In this document: piece after piece, positions 49,873 through 59,132 of the stretch
Position numbering within the stretch: position 1 is the first letter of the stretch
Layout: each line of letters starts with the position of its first letter
DNA from: Nosema muscidifuracis
Lineage: Eukaryota; Microsporidia; Nosematidae
NCBI GenBank assembly: GCA_028335825.1
Contig: JAIOKI010000004.1
Span: forward strand, 372,001-436,000
Length of the DNA stretch: 64,000 nucleotides
Direction: 5' to 3'
Translations under genes and position numbers: made by a program
Notes under the pieces: model-generated
Seen by the model: only the letters and a program-made list of their open reading frames with translations
Database searches by the model: none
Told to the model about the DNA's origin: nothing

Positions 49873-51489
49873 TTATTTTTCTCGTCTTCTCATAAAATTA
49901 TCATCCATAAGACATTCTAATGTATTCATCAACCACCAATCAATATTTAATTTTTTAACTTTTCCATATAATTTACAAATAATCGTTACAAATTTAATTT
50001 CGAATTCTTCGATATTTATACATTCATCTTTATCATTTAAACTTATGAAATTAAAAGATAGATCAATAATTTCAGATATTATTAAATAAATATCACCAGA
50101 AACAAGAAATAAATTATTTAGATATTTTATGATTACAGAATTTATATCATTGACAAGTGTATCGATACAAGTAAATGAAATATTCTTTGTATCTGTGTAT
50201 ATTGAAAATTTAAAGTTATGAATAAAATGAAGTACAAGCTTTGAAAATCGATATTTATAACATCTTTGTAAAAAAAACTGAATAACTGATAGAGTAAATA
50301 AAAATCTAAAAATTAGTTCTAATTCCAAAATATTTTTTTTGGTAATTATTAGACTGAGTATTTTTGGATGAAAATCTATAGTAAGAAATTCAAGAATTGA
50401 TTGATTATTTTTTAACTGCAAATTCGTATCAAAAATTTTATAAATTGTATTATTTAAATCAAGTTCAGCCATTTTAAATTTTATCATATCAAATTTCTTG
50501 AATGTATTGACTTTGAATAAAAACTTCTTATTTTCAGGTGATGCTACAGAGAAATCATTAGATATATTAAAAGATTTATCGTTATACAAATCTATAAAAA
50601 GATCGTTATAAAATGACATATCATTCATAAAAACGTATTTTTCTAATAAAGATATTTCTGACTCTATTTGATTACTTAGTAGTGCGTACGTCGTATCTTT
50701 TAAATATGAATGAGCAATATGTAGACCTTTTTCTTTTGCAAATTGATAGTCCAAATTTATTGGATGATCTAACATTTTATTCAAATTAATTAATTTACCA
50801 CATTGTAATATCATATCAGCACTATCTATAAATTCGTAAGGTATTTGTTTATTATTAAATTCATATTTAGATTTCCAATATCCATATTCAATATTATCTT
50901 GATTATATAAACATTCTTTTATCATAAAATTATTAACTATATCACCTTGTGTAACCCATTTTATAATATCATCTTCTATTTTCTTATAACATTCTTCTAT
51001 TAAACATTTGTAATTTTCTTTATTACAAGTATTTCGTACAAAGTTATAAATTTCTATTTCTTCTTTATTTCTACTATTGTCAATTATAAATCTAAATTCA
51101 TCAAACAATCTAATATCTTCTTCTATATTAACGTATAAAGTTTCTATATCAGGGATAATAGGTCTAAGTTTAGAAATCTTATCAAAGAATTTTTTTATAT
51201 TTATAAGAAAAAATTCACCTATAATTTTCTTAATAGAATCAGGACTAGAAAATCCTTTTGAAATAAATTTGTGTATGATACGTACATTTATGCTTATATT
51301 CTCAAAAGGATGAAGATATTCATAAGGATAATCTCCATTCATAATAAGTGCATACTTTTTGTTCCGTAATCCAATAGACAAATATGTAGTATCAATTCCA
51401 CATAATATGTAATAAAGATTGTCTAGAATTATTTTATGTTTGTTATTTTCAAAATTTCTTGTTTCATTACTTTTATCTAAATTATGCAT
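49873..51489 (-). CDS. Gamma-tubulin complex protein (GCP2/GCP3; Spc97/Spc98)
   Basis: A spindle-pole microtubule nucleation component of 538 residues. Signatures: 'ILCGIDTTYLSI' (28-39), 'IKWVTQGDIVNNFMI' (about 176-190, the W...G...D...EF pattern), 'IPYEFIDSADMILQCGKLIN' (about 216-235, the A..IL..GK.LN pattern), then a less conserved C-terminal half with helices (residues 330-535) that would bind gamma-tubulin. It is shorter than yeast Spc97 (823). It is not possible to choose between GCP2 and GCP3 from this sequence alone. On the coding strand a GGG triplet lies directly before the ATG (GGG-type signal). Confidence 0.82.
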   Translation of the reverse strand: MHNLDKSNETRNFENNKHKIILDNLYYILCGIDTTYLSIGLRNKKYALIMNGDYPYEYLHPFENISINVRIIHKFISKGFSSPDSIKKIIGEFFLINIKKFFDKISKLRPIIPDIETLYVNIEEDIRLFDEFRFIIDNSRNKEEIEIYNFVRNTCNKENYKCLIEECYKKIEDDIIKWVTQGDIVNNFMIKECLYNQDNIEYGYWKSKYEFNNKQIPYEFIDSADMILQCGKLINLNKMLDHPINLDYQFAKEKGLHIAHSYLKDTTYALLSNQIESEISLLEKYVFMNDMSFYNDLFIDLYNDKSFNISNDFSVASPENKKFLFKVNTFKKFDMIKFKMAELDLNNTIYKIFDTNLQLKNNQSILEFLTIDFHPKILSLIITKKNILELELIFRFLFTLSVIQFFLQRCYKYRFSKLVLHFIHNFKFSIYTDTKNISFTCIDTLVNDINSVIIKYLNNLFLVSGDIYLIISEIIDLSFNFISLNDKDECINIEEFEIKFVTIICKLYGKVKKLNIDWWLMNTLECLMDDNFMRRREK

Positions 51490-51672
51490 CCCTTAAAAAA
51501 AATAAAAAATAAAAATTTGTTTACATAAAAAAAGGTTTAACAAGGGATTGAAAATATAAGGAGAGTATGAATAAATTTATTGAATTTAAAAGTAATTTTA
51601 AAATATAAATTAAAAATCGTTAGATTTTTATGCAGTTTCTAAATAAACATTTAAAATTTAATCCTTATTAAT

Positions 51673-52353
51673 ATGAAAATAAAATTTGAGTCTTTAAATA
51701 ATTTATTAAATGTCCTCAAATCAGAAAAAGAGTTTAGAATACAAATAATTACCAGAGAAGATATCAAAATATTTAAATTATTTCTTGATAATAGCAATAT
51801 TAACTATCATATAAATTATTGGAATAATTATCTAATAAGCAATAATCAACAAATTATTCATATTTACACGTCATCAGAAGATTTTAATCCAAAATACAAA
51901 AAGGTTATACTTTTCAGTCCTAAAGTCGATAATGAATTTATTCAATTTTGTTTTAAACCCACTTACGATGAAAAATTAAATTATTTAAAATCTAAGTATG
52001 AGAAAAATACCAAAATTAAAATTATACTAGATGCATACAAAAATTGTGCTATACATGAATTATGCGATAAGATAGAAAATAAAGAAATGTTGTGTATGAC
52101 AGAATGTTTTGATTATGTAGAGTCTTTGATATTATTTTCTATGTGTAAGTATTTCAAATTAATTGAGATAATTAAAGAGGTTAGAAATATTGATAGAAAA
52201 ATTAATAACAAATTTTTATTAAAAATGAAAATCAATGGGTTAGTCAATAGAAAGGTTATTTTCTATAAAAATAATCTATACAAGCTTAATATAAGCTTAG
52301 AAGCTTTAGAGATAATTTGTAAAAAAATTGATCTGGACATAAAAAAGATTTGA
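51673..52353 (+). CDS. Hypothetical protein, no family recognised
   Basis: A 226-residue protein, lysine- and isoleucine-rich, without signal peptide or membrane span. The composition is that of a soluble intracellular protein. The C-terminal part 'INGLVNRKVIFYKNNLYKLN' then a final helix could be a winged helix, as at the end of some ORC or transcription proteins, but the match is weak. Two cysteine clusters (CAIHELC, LCMTEC) are seen at about 125-145. It shares a divergent intergenic region of 183 bases with the GCP gene. Function unknown. Confidence 0.6.
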   Translation: MKIKFESLNNLLNVLKSEKEFRIQIITREDIKIFKLFLDNSNINYHINYWNNYLISNNQQIIHIYTSSEDFNPKYKKVILFSPKVDNEFIQFCFKPTYDEKLNYLKSKYEKNTKIKIILDAYKNCAIHELCDKIENKEMLCMTECFDYVESLILFSMCKYFKLIEIIKEVRNIDRKINNKFLLKMKINGLVNRKVIFYKNNLYKLNISLEALEIICKKIDLDIKKI

Positions 52354-52482
52354 TTTGAAAAATTTCAAATTTAACTTAATAAATATATTTAGAAAAGCTT
52401 ATAAACTATAAAATTTAATACACGAGTAATACGAAAAAATTGATTTTAAAAAATTATTGTATTTTCTAAATAATTCGTTATT

Positions 52483-53121
52483 TTAATAGTATCCTGGTTC
52501 AAAATGATTTGGTGTATGTATAATAGTTAAACAATCATCATGTACACCATAAATTCTGGTACAATTTTCATTCTGTTCTTGTATATCAATAACTTCAATA
52601 TTTAAAGGTAGAATTTCTACTAATGCTCCTATTTCCATATATCCAGCTTCAGAAAAGAAAGGTTCGACATTATTTTTACAATAATCAGCGACATTCATAT
52701 CAACCAGAAATGGTTCGTATTTAGAACTATTATTTCGCATTTCTGCTGAGATAACAAGTCGAAGAAAGTAAATCACCTCATACAAATTATATTTATCTAA
52801 ATCTTCAAAATTTACATTATTATTTACCAAGTTTTTAATTGTATCAATATAATCACTGTAGGTGAATTCTTCAAGCTTCATGTTATTAAAATACTGTACA
52901 CATTTTTCCAAAAAAGATTCCCATTTTGAATTAAATTCAGGATGAGATCTAACATAATCAATGAGCTGAATTCCTATACTTAGATATAAACAATTACCAT
53001 CTCTTTTGATTGATCGATATGATTTAATTTTACCAAACCTTTTTGTATACATTTTATGATCTTTAATATTTTTTTTCTTTGAAACGAGCTGGTCTTCGTT
53101 TAAGTTCTGAGTTTCAATCAT
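52483..53121 (-). CDS. Otubain-type deubiquitinase (OTUB, peptidase C65)
   Basis: A cysteine protease that removes ubiquitin, of the otubain family. Catalytic residues are readable: D41 and C44 in RDGNC (40-44) and H206 in 'TPNHFEP' (203-209). The family block 'VEPFFSEAGYMEIGALVEIL' is clear, as is 'YEVIYFLRLVISAEMRNN'. E208 replaces the usual aspartate after the catalytic His (human PGHYD), which may still do the job. Length 212 compares with 271 for human OTUB1; the N-terminal extension is short. A CCC lies 5 bases upstream of the ATG. Confidence 0.92.
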   Translation of the reverse strand: MIETQNLNEDQLVSKKKNIKDHKMYTKRFGKIKSYRSIKRDGNCLYLSIGIQLIDYVRSHPEFNSKWESFLEKCVQYFNNMKLEEFTYSDYIDTIKNLVNNNVNFEDLDKYNLYEVIYFLRLVISAEMRNNSSKYEPFLVDMNVADYCKNNVEPFFSEAGYMEIGALVEILPLNIEVIDIQEQNENCTRIYGVHDDCLTIIHTPNHFEPGYY

Positions 53122-53517
53122 TCTCAGGGTAAAAGACTTTATTAAATAAAAAAATACAATAATGTTTATTTATTAACATAAATAAATATCATAATTTTAT
53201 TTATAAACTTGAAAGATTGAATGTTAATTAAGTAAAATATTTATAAATAAAAATTTGTTAAAATAATTTTATATTAGCATTGATTGAAATAAATTTGATA
53301 ATAGCATTTTAAAAGTTAATATTTACGAATAAAATAATTTTATAATAATTGAATAATATTTACGAATAAAAATTTTATAATAATTTGATAATAGCATTGA
53401 TTAAAATAAATTTTAATAATCTATTTATATGCCTTATCTATTAATAAATAAAAAAATATTGTTTATAATATGAAAAAAAACTGACTAAAATATTTTAATT
53501 ATATTAATTTTTTATAA
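53122..53517. repeat. Spacer with imperfect repeats
   Basis: 53280-53420 repeats 'aatttgataatagcatt' and 'aatatttacgaataaaa', two to three times each. No gene is seen. Confidence 0.65.
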
Positions 53518-54225
53518 TTACATGATAAGCCTTTTGTCTACCTTTTTAAATTCAGAATCCATTAAATCTTGCAAAACTACCATTCTATGATATCCATGAA
53601 CTTGTTTATTTTCATAGGTTCCTTTGAAAATAATCGGACCAAATATATGTAATAAATCACTCTTTGACGTCATTGAATAATTTTTTTTCTCGTCTATACT
53701 TTTAAAGAGTTCTATTAATGTCATAAGAAATGTTCTATTTTGTCTATTTAAAATAAAAGGAATTCTTTTTATAATTTCCTTTTGTCTATTAGCATCATAT
53801 TTTAGATATGATTCGAAAAGAGCTTCATGAACATCCTTTGGCAAGAATGGTATGCTATTATTCCTCACATATCTTATAAACCCCTGAGCAACCAAGTAAA
53901 CATTAACTGTTTCAAGTTGAATATTGTCATTGGTCTGAATCTCTTCGTAAATTCTTTGTACAGCTTCTTCGTCACAGTTACCATAAAAGATCTTCAAAGT
54001 ATCACTCTTCAATTTCAGATAACCCATTACTCTAAGTACTGATTCTGTACAAAGAGAATCATTTTCATCTTTATTTAATGTACAACATGATAATACTCCA
54101 TCAAAATTACATTCTTTATATTTATCTGGGAGTATATCATTCACACATTTTTTTCTTAATGAACTAGCCTCTTCCTCAGTTAAGGAATCGTACATTACAA
54201 AGTCAAATTCTAGATCATTATCCAT
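53518..54225 (-). CDS. RhoGAP-domain-like protein lacking the arginine finger
   Basis: A 235-residue protein that reads as a reduced RhoGAP fold. 'ESVLRVMGYLKLKSDTLKIF' (61-80) corresponds to the arginine-finger region (GIFRxSG in active proteins), here GYLKLKS, so K71 stands where the catalytic arginine would be. Later helices include 'RQKEIIKRIPFILNRQNRTF' and 'SKSDLLHIFGPIIFKG', matching the L...FGP.L(F) element that ends the domain. It may bind Rho GTPases without stimulating hydrolysis, or use another residue. No extra domain is seen, and no CCC start signal. Family call moderate. Confidence 0.65.
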   Translation of the reverse strand: MDNDLEFDFVMYDSLTEEEASSLRKKCVNDILPDKYKECNFDGVLSCCTLNKDENDSLCTESVLRVMGYLKLKSDTLKIFYGNCDEEAVQRIYEEIQTNDNIQLETVNVYLVAQGFIRYVRNNSIPFLPKDVHEALFESYLKYDANRQKEIIKRIPFILNRQNRTFLMTLIELFKSIDEKKNYSMTSKSDLLHIFGPIIFKGTYENKQVHGYHRMVVLQDLMDSEFKKVDKRLIM

Positions 54226-55033
54226 AAAAATATGTAAATTCTTTTTTTATAGCTTAATCAACAAATTAATTTTGTTTCTTCTTAAATTAATTTTCATTGA
54301 TCAATGAAATAAATGACATATCGTAATTACCAACATTATTATTATTCGATATTTCTTATTTTATAAGATAATTGATATATTAAATATTAGTACTTTTTTC
54401 TATAAGAAATATAGTATGATGATACCTTTAAATTGATTTCTTTTTTTTGTATTGATTTATTGTTAATTTTTTTACTTATAAAATTAAAAAATCTTGATTT
54501 ATGCAGCAATATTTTAAAATTATAAATAAATATTTTTTATATAACTATTATAATGGATAAAAATTTTTTCTATGATTAATAACTAATTACTAATATAACT
54601 ATTATTTCTATTATTATTTTGCATAAACACTATTTCTTTTATAGTGGATAAAAATTATTTCTATGGTTAATAAACATTATTTCTTTTAAAATAATAAAAA
54701 TTATTTCTATGATTAAAAAAACTATTAATTGTTAGTATAGAGATAATAAAATGATAAGTTATCAGAAAGACTAATTATACTTCTTAAATTTCAGATTTAT
54801 TAATAAAAAAATAACAAAGATCCTTCTAAAATAAACATTCCAATTAGAATTTTTTTTATGTAATTTAAGATACTGATTTGAAATAAATTTATTCAGTTAA
54901 AACAAATAACGTCTTTTTAAATACGAAACTATTTTAAAATTAAAAAAACTTCTAAATATTTCAAATAAATTTTTCTTTGAATAAAAAATCTATTTTTTTT
55001 TAAATTATTTAAAATTTTTTTTTAAAGAGGGGT
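54226..55033. repeat. Spacer with diverged repeats
   Basis: 54536-54720 contains three copies of 'tggataaaaattatttctat' plus 'gattaataa'. The rest is AT-rich. The GGGG at 55029-55032 is the start signal of the uL1 gene. Confidence 0.7.
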
Positions 55034-55687
55034 ATGGCTAAAGTCGAAGAACAGAATCAACTTTTATTTATTGAGAAAACTAAAATAGAAAAACTTTTAG
55101 ATGAAATTAAAGAAGAGAACAAGGATTATACTGACACTATTCAGATTCAATTATCTCTTAAGGGATTAGATCCAAGAAGAGATAACAAGATAACTAAGGA
55201 TATTACTATGCCTTACAAATCTAGATACATGAGTAAAACTATTGTACTTGCTGATAAAGATACTGGAGCTATTTGTGAAGAAAAAGGAATCCCATTTGTT
55301 TTAATAGATGATCTTATGCAAGATAAGATGATTAATGAGAAGAAGAAGATCTTTAAAAATAACAAGTACTTCATTTTGTGTAAGGGATCTAATAAAGTAT
55401 TCCAAACTAAAATATTTTTGAGAGCAGGTAAGATTCCTTATATGCTAAAGGATGATGATAAAGTTGATAATATTTATAATAATGCATTAAAGATGTACAG
55501 ATTGAGAGTCAAGGACATGTCTGTTACTTCTTTCCCTATTGGTCATACTAAAATGGACAACAATGAATTATTTGAGAATATTAAACATGGAATGACTGTA
55601 GTAGCAGCAGCTTTAAAGAAGGGTGAAGAAAATATTAAGAACGTTTATTTGAAGGGAGCACAAAAGGCACCTAAGAAGGTTTATTAA
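55034..55687 (+). CDS. RPL10A: 60S ribosomal protein uL1 (RPL10A/RPL1)
   Basis: The uL1 stalk protein of the large ribosomal subunit. Length is 217 residues, the same as the human protein. Family blocks: 'TIQIQLSLKGLDPRRDNKIT', 'ITMPYKSRYMSKTIVLADKD', 'FILCKGSNKVFQTKIFLRAG', 'RLRVKDMSVTSFPIGHTKM' and the C-terminal 'NIKNVYLKGAQKAPKKVY'. GGGG ends two bases before the ATG (GGG-type version of the start signal). The base composition is slightly less AT-rich than in its neighbours, as expected for a highly expressed gene. No intron is seen. Confidence 0.97.
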   Translation: MAKVEEQNQLLFIEKTKIEKLLDEIKEENKDYTDTIQIQLSLKGLDPRRDNKITKDITMPYKSRYMSKTIVLADKDTGAICEEKGIPFVLIDDLMQDKMINEKKKIFKNNKYFILCKGSNKVFQTKIFLRAGKIPYMLKDDDKVDNIYNNALKMYRLRVKDMSVTSFPIGHTKMDNNELFENIKHGMTVVAAALKKGEENIKNVYLKGAQKAPKKVY

Positions 55688-56025
55688 ATAAATTATTTAA
55701 TCTTAAGTCGCCCATAGAACCTTTAAATTATTTTTTGAAAGGGGATATTGTAATTTTAGATATACACTTTTATTTAGAAAAATTTATAATCATTTTTTTT
55801 ATAAATTGACAAAAATTTCTTATCTACCGAATTAGAGTTTTATGTTAAAACACATTTTACAATTTATTTAGCTACTAAATTTACATAATTTCTTTTTAAG
55901 AAGTAAATAATAGCTTATCTTACTATTTATTTAGTATATATTTTCTTTCTATAATAATCTATAATATCCTTCTTCTTCTGGTTATTCAATTTTCTATAAT
56001 ATAATATCCTTCTTCTTCTGGTTAT
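55688..56025. repeat. Spacer with 40-bp direct repeat reaching a gene end
   Basis: Two copies of 'ataatatccttcttcttctg' plus 'gttatt' start at 55961 and 56001 (period 40). The second copy overlaps the stop of the small gene at 56026. The first half of the spacer is plain. Confidence 0.8.
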
Positions 56026-56262
56026 TTAACTTTTCATAATATTTTCTCTTAAATATTCTAATAACATATCTGCCTGGTTAAAGCATCCTTTTAAACAATT
56101 TTTATCTTGATTACTTTCGCTTGAAAATATATTCCTGGACTCTACTATGTACTGTTTGTGGAACTTTTCTATTAGATCATCACATAGGAGAAATTTTTGT
56201 TTTATATTTGAGTAATGTTCATCAGTGATAACTAATAGATCAAGCTTTTCTTTTTTCTCCAT
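56026..56262 (-). CDS. Small hypothetical protein
   Basis: A 78-residue protein, charged and helical, with two cysteines in 'NCLKGCFNQADMLLEYL' near the C-terminus. No signal peptide or membrane span is seen. The CxxxC spacing recalls small coiled-coil-helix proteins, but only one pair is present, so this is not a CHCH protein. No C-run signal precedes the ATG. Its composition is protein-like (few Phe/Ile runs), which favours a real gene, yet size and isolation leave doubt. Confidence 0.45.
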   Translation of the reverse strand: MEKKEKLDLLVITDEHYSNIKQKFLLCDDLIEKFHKQYIVESRNIFSSESNQDKNCLKGCFNQADMLLEYLRENIMKS

Positions 56263-57820
56263 GTCGATCTTTTAAAAAATTTTAAAATATATTGTAACTA
56301 CCTCAATAATTACTTTTTCTTTTTTACTTTATCTAATATTTAAATGTTCTTTTTTTTATTTGGCATTAGTTTATATCTAAAATATCTCTACTCTTTCCTC
56401 ATTATACACTCCTAAAAAGAGTGATTTTTTATATTTTCTGTGCGTAGTATTGCTCATCTTCTTTCTGTTGTGTTGTAGTAACATTTTTTTCACATTTGAA
56501 CTCAATATTAGTAAGACCTTTTATCATCTTTTTTTTGATAGATACAGGCATTTCTTTAATGCAAGTTTGTGATAAATTAGTACTTTATGATAATTCTTAA
56601 ACCTATCGACTAGCTCTTTAAGTGTTCGTTTTTGATGCTTTGTTATATTGCAAGATAACGGTCAATGAAGTCTTGGAATTAACATCTTTAGGGTCTAAGT
56701 CTCTCTTTTGAATGAACACTTGTCATATTTACATTCTATTTCATTGTCTCGACCTGTTATAAAGAAATTATCAATTCTTTTTTTTCATAACAGCTAAGCT
56801 GACAATAATTATTAATTATTAAAAATATTATAAAAATTGATTATTTAATAAAATCCACTCATAAATAATTTTGTAATGCACAGGTATATTACATTTTCTA
56901 ATAAACTAATACAAAATTAGTCCTTTCTCTGTAAATATCTTAGTTAATATATTTATTGTTATATTTAGATGATAGTTTTAAGTTCAATATATTTTTCATT
57001 TATTAATCTTCCATTTTTAGATAAATTAAAATGGTCTTAGAACGTTCTATTTAAAATACCTTTCACCATAAAAATTTTAAAGTTTGAAATTTAATAATTT
57101 ATTTATTTTTGTAACCCCTAATAGAAATAAATTCCTGTTTTCAAAACGGAAATACTTTATAATAAATATTTATTTATTGTTATATTTTTCAGTTACAAGC
57201 TATACTTTTTTATACATTTATAATTCTGATTTGTGTCACCAATTTATTGATATTAAATTTCACAATCAGTCTTACATAATTAAAGGTAAAATTTCATTTA
57301 ATATTTAAGCTTTAGCTTATGTAAAGACGTAGGATGGAATAATACGAGATTAGTCTAAAACCTTAGTTAAATCATATTAAAATCAAAAGTGTTTGAGATG
57401 AATTTGGAAAGTTTCTATAAATAGAAGCAGAAGAATCCTTCCCTTATTAATTGAGATCTAAAGTGCTATTTCTCATCTTTTTAATATATTTAGATTAAAT
57501 TTGATTTGTTGTTTTTAAATGTTTCTAGTATTTTTAAATTAAAAGATATTTTTTTTTATTCAAATCAAACGTTAATTATCTCAAAATACCCGCCATTTTT
57601 TATTCTTCTTATAATTTCAAAAAGTAAATATTAAAAATTATTTAACTAAAAAACTTGAACAAAATTTTGTTTACATTAATTTTTTTAAAATAAAAATTTC
57701 TAAAATCTTTTCTAATTACGAAGTATGTGCATAAAATTTTCTCAATATTTAATATAAAATTAAATTATCTACAAACAAAGTTAATTAAAAAATATAAATA
57801 TTCAAAAAAAAAATTAATTT
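56263..57820. other. Long spacer with a decayed coding-like stretch and one palindrome
   Basis: 56430-56770 is less AT-rich than its surroundings and on the minus strand holds short protein-like open stretches in more than one frame, for example one coding for 'GLTNIEFKCEKNVTTT'. It looks like a broken gene or element copy of unknown family. 57129-57159 is a palindrome-family copy (attcctgttttcaaaacgga). A small frame at 57084-57308 opens with a non-ATG codon and is not accepted. 57310-57820 holds nothing recognised. Confidence 0.6.
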
Positions 57821-58441
57821 ATGATTTTTTTGTTGATGATAAATATTGCGATATTTATTAATTTAGATCAACAAGAAGTAACTTTTTATGTAAATGATTC
57901 AGATAATGAGAACAGTTGTTCAATAAACTTACAAGATGATTCAGAATCAAAGAAAGATATTTGTTTAGAATATAATCTTTGTAATGAAAGTGATAATCCA
58001 TTAGCTTGTCCTAGAATGCTAGAATATATTCATGATCATAGAATATCTGATATTAGATTTATACAGAAAGAAAATTTATTAATTTTTCTTAATCAACTTG
58101 TTTCCGAATCTTTGTATTTAACAGATTCTCAGCTTATAAAACTTAAAATTTATTTAGAATTAATTTTTTGTGTTTTAGAAGGAATACTTGATTATTATAA
58201 AGAAATAGATTCTGATATAAGAAATCGTATTCATTATATAAAAGATTATTATAGAAATACATCACTTGATAATACAACAATTAAGCCATTTTTCAGAAAT
58301 ATGTTAATTGATATGGAATGTGAAGTATTTGATTTATATAGATTTCCTAAAGAAGTAGATTTCTTCAATTTTCTTTATATTAAAGATAGTTATAGCTCTA
58401 AAATAAGAATCGTTGATCTAGTATTGAGTTCTTTGAAATAA
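57821..58441 (+). CDS. Predicted secreted protein, unknown
   Basis: A 206-residue orphan. Residues 1-14 (MIFLLMINIAIFIN) form a short signal peptide, followed by an acidic region (24-48) and then amphipathic helices ('LTDSQLIKLKIYLELIFCVL'). Cysteines at about 32, 47, 52 and 62 cluster in the N-terminal third (CLEYNLCNESDNPLAC), which could form two disulphides. No membrane span beyond the signal is seen. There is no CCC start signal. Function unknown; a host-exposed protein is possible. Confidence 0.68.
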   Translation: MIFLLMINIAIFINLDQQEVTFYVNDSDNENSCSINLQDDSESKKDICLEYNLCNESDNPLACPRMLEYIHDHRISDIRFIQKENLLIFLNQLVSESLYLTDSQLIKLKIYLELIFCVLEGILDYYKEIDSDIRNRIHYIKDYYRNTSLDNTTIKPFFRNMLIDMECEVFDLYRFPKEVDFFNFLYIKDSYSSKIRIVDLVLSSLK

Positions 58442-59132
58442 AAAATTTTCATTTGTAAAAAATTAAAGATGATGATAAATTAATTTAAAAAAAATTTTAA
58501 TAGATTTAAAGAAAATGATGTGTCATATTTTTACAATTAAAATGATTGTAAAAACTTATGTTAAATTTTAAGTTTAAATAATTCTTGAGTGTTATTATTT
58601 TGATTTTATATTATGTTAAATATCAAAATCCTCTTGTCAAAAGTTCAATGTAATTAAATTTGTAATTATATTTTTTTCATAAAATATTTAATTTATTGAA
58701 CTTTTAATAGTGGTTGTTAAATATTTTAGATCTGATAATTTTTATCAAGCCTTTCAATTTTCAAAGAAAAATTAATTTTTATTGAGGATTAAAAAATAAA
58801 TAAATGTTAAATTTTTACTAAGTCTTGTAATTTAACGAACAAAATAAATTTTTATTGAGGGTTAAAAAATAAATAATTGATAATTTTTTACAAATTTTTA
58901 CTAAGTCTTTCAACGAACAAAGTAAATTTTTATTGAGGGTGAGAAATAAATTTTTATATAAATATAAACAACAAGTTTGATATTACAAAAAGAATGTCAT
59001 ATTATAATAATAAAGCCAATACTTTTATGTATTTTATGGTTGTAAATTAAATACTCCTTAAATTATAAATCATAATAGAAGTCTTCATTTTAAGAAGACG
59101 TACCTTAAAAAAATATCATATTTTATAATAAT
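58442..59132. repeat. Spacer with 3-copy repeat of about 75 bp
   Basis: 58738-58950 contains three copies ending 'aaatttttattgagggttaa' and 'aaaataaataa', preceded by 'tttttactaagtctt'. No gene is seen elsewhere in it. Confidence 0.75.

Noticed and set aside
51673-52353. Call as an ORC2- or ORC-like subunit from a C-terminal winged-helix-like end
   Set aside because: The match is a vague pattern without any ORC motif; left as hypothetical.
57084-57308. 74-codon open frame in the spacer
   Set aside because: It opens with a non-ATG codon, has low-complexity hydrophobic composition and contains a dispersed palindrome copy; not a gene.
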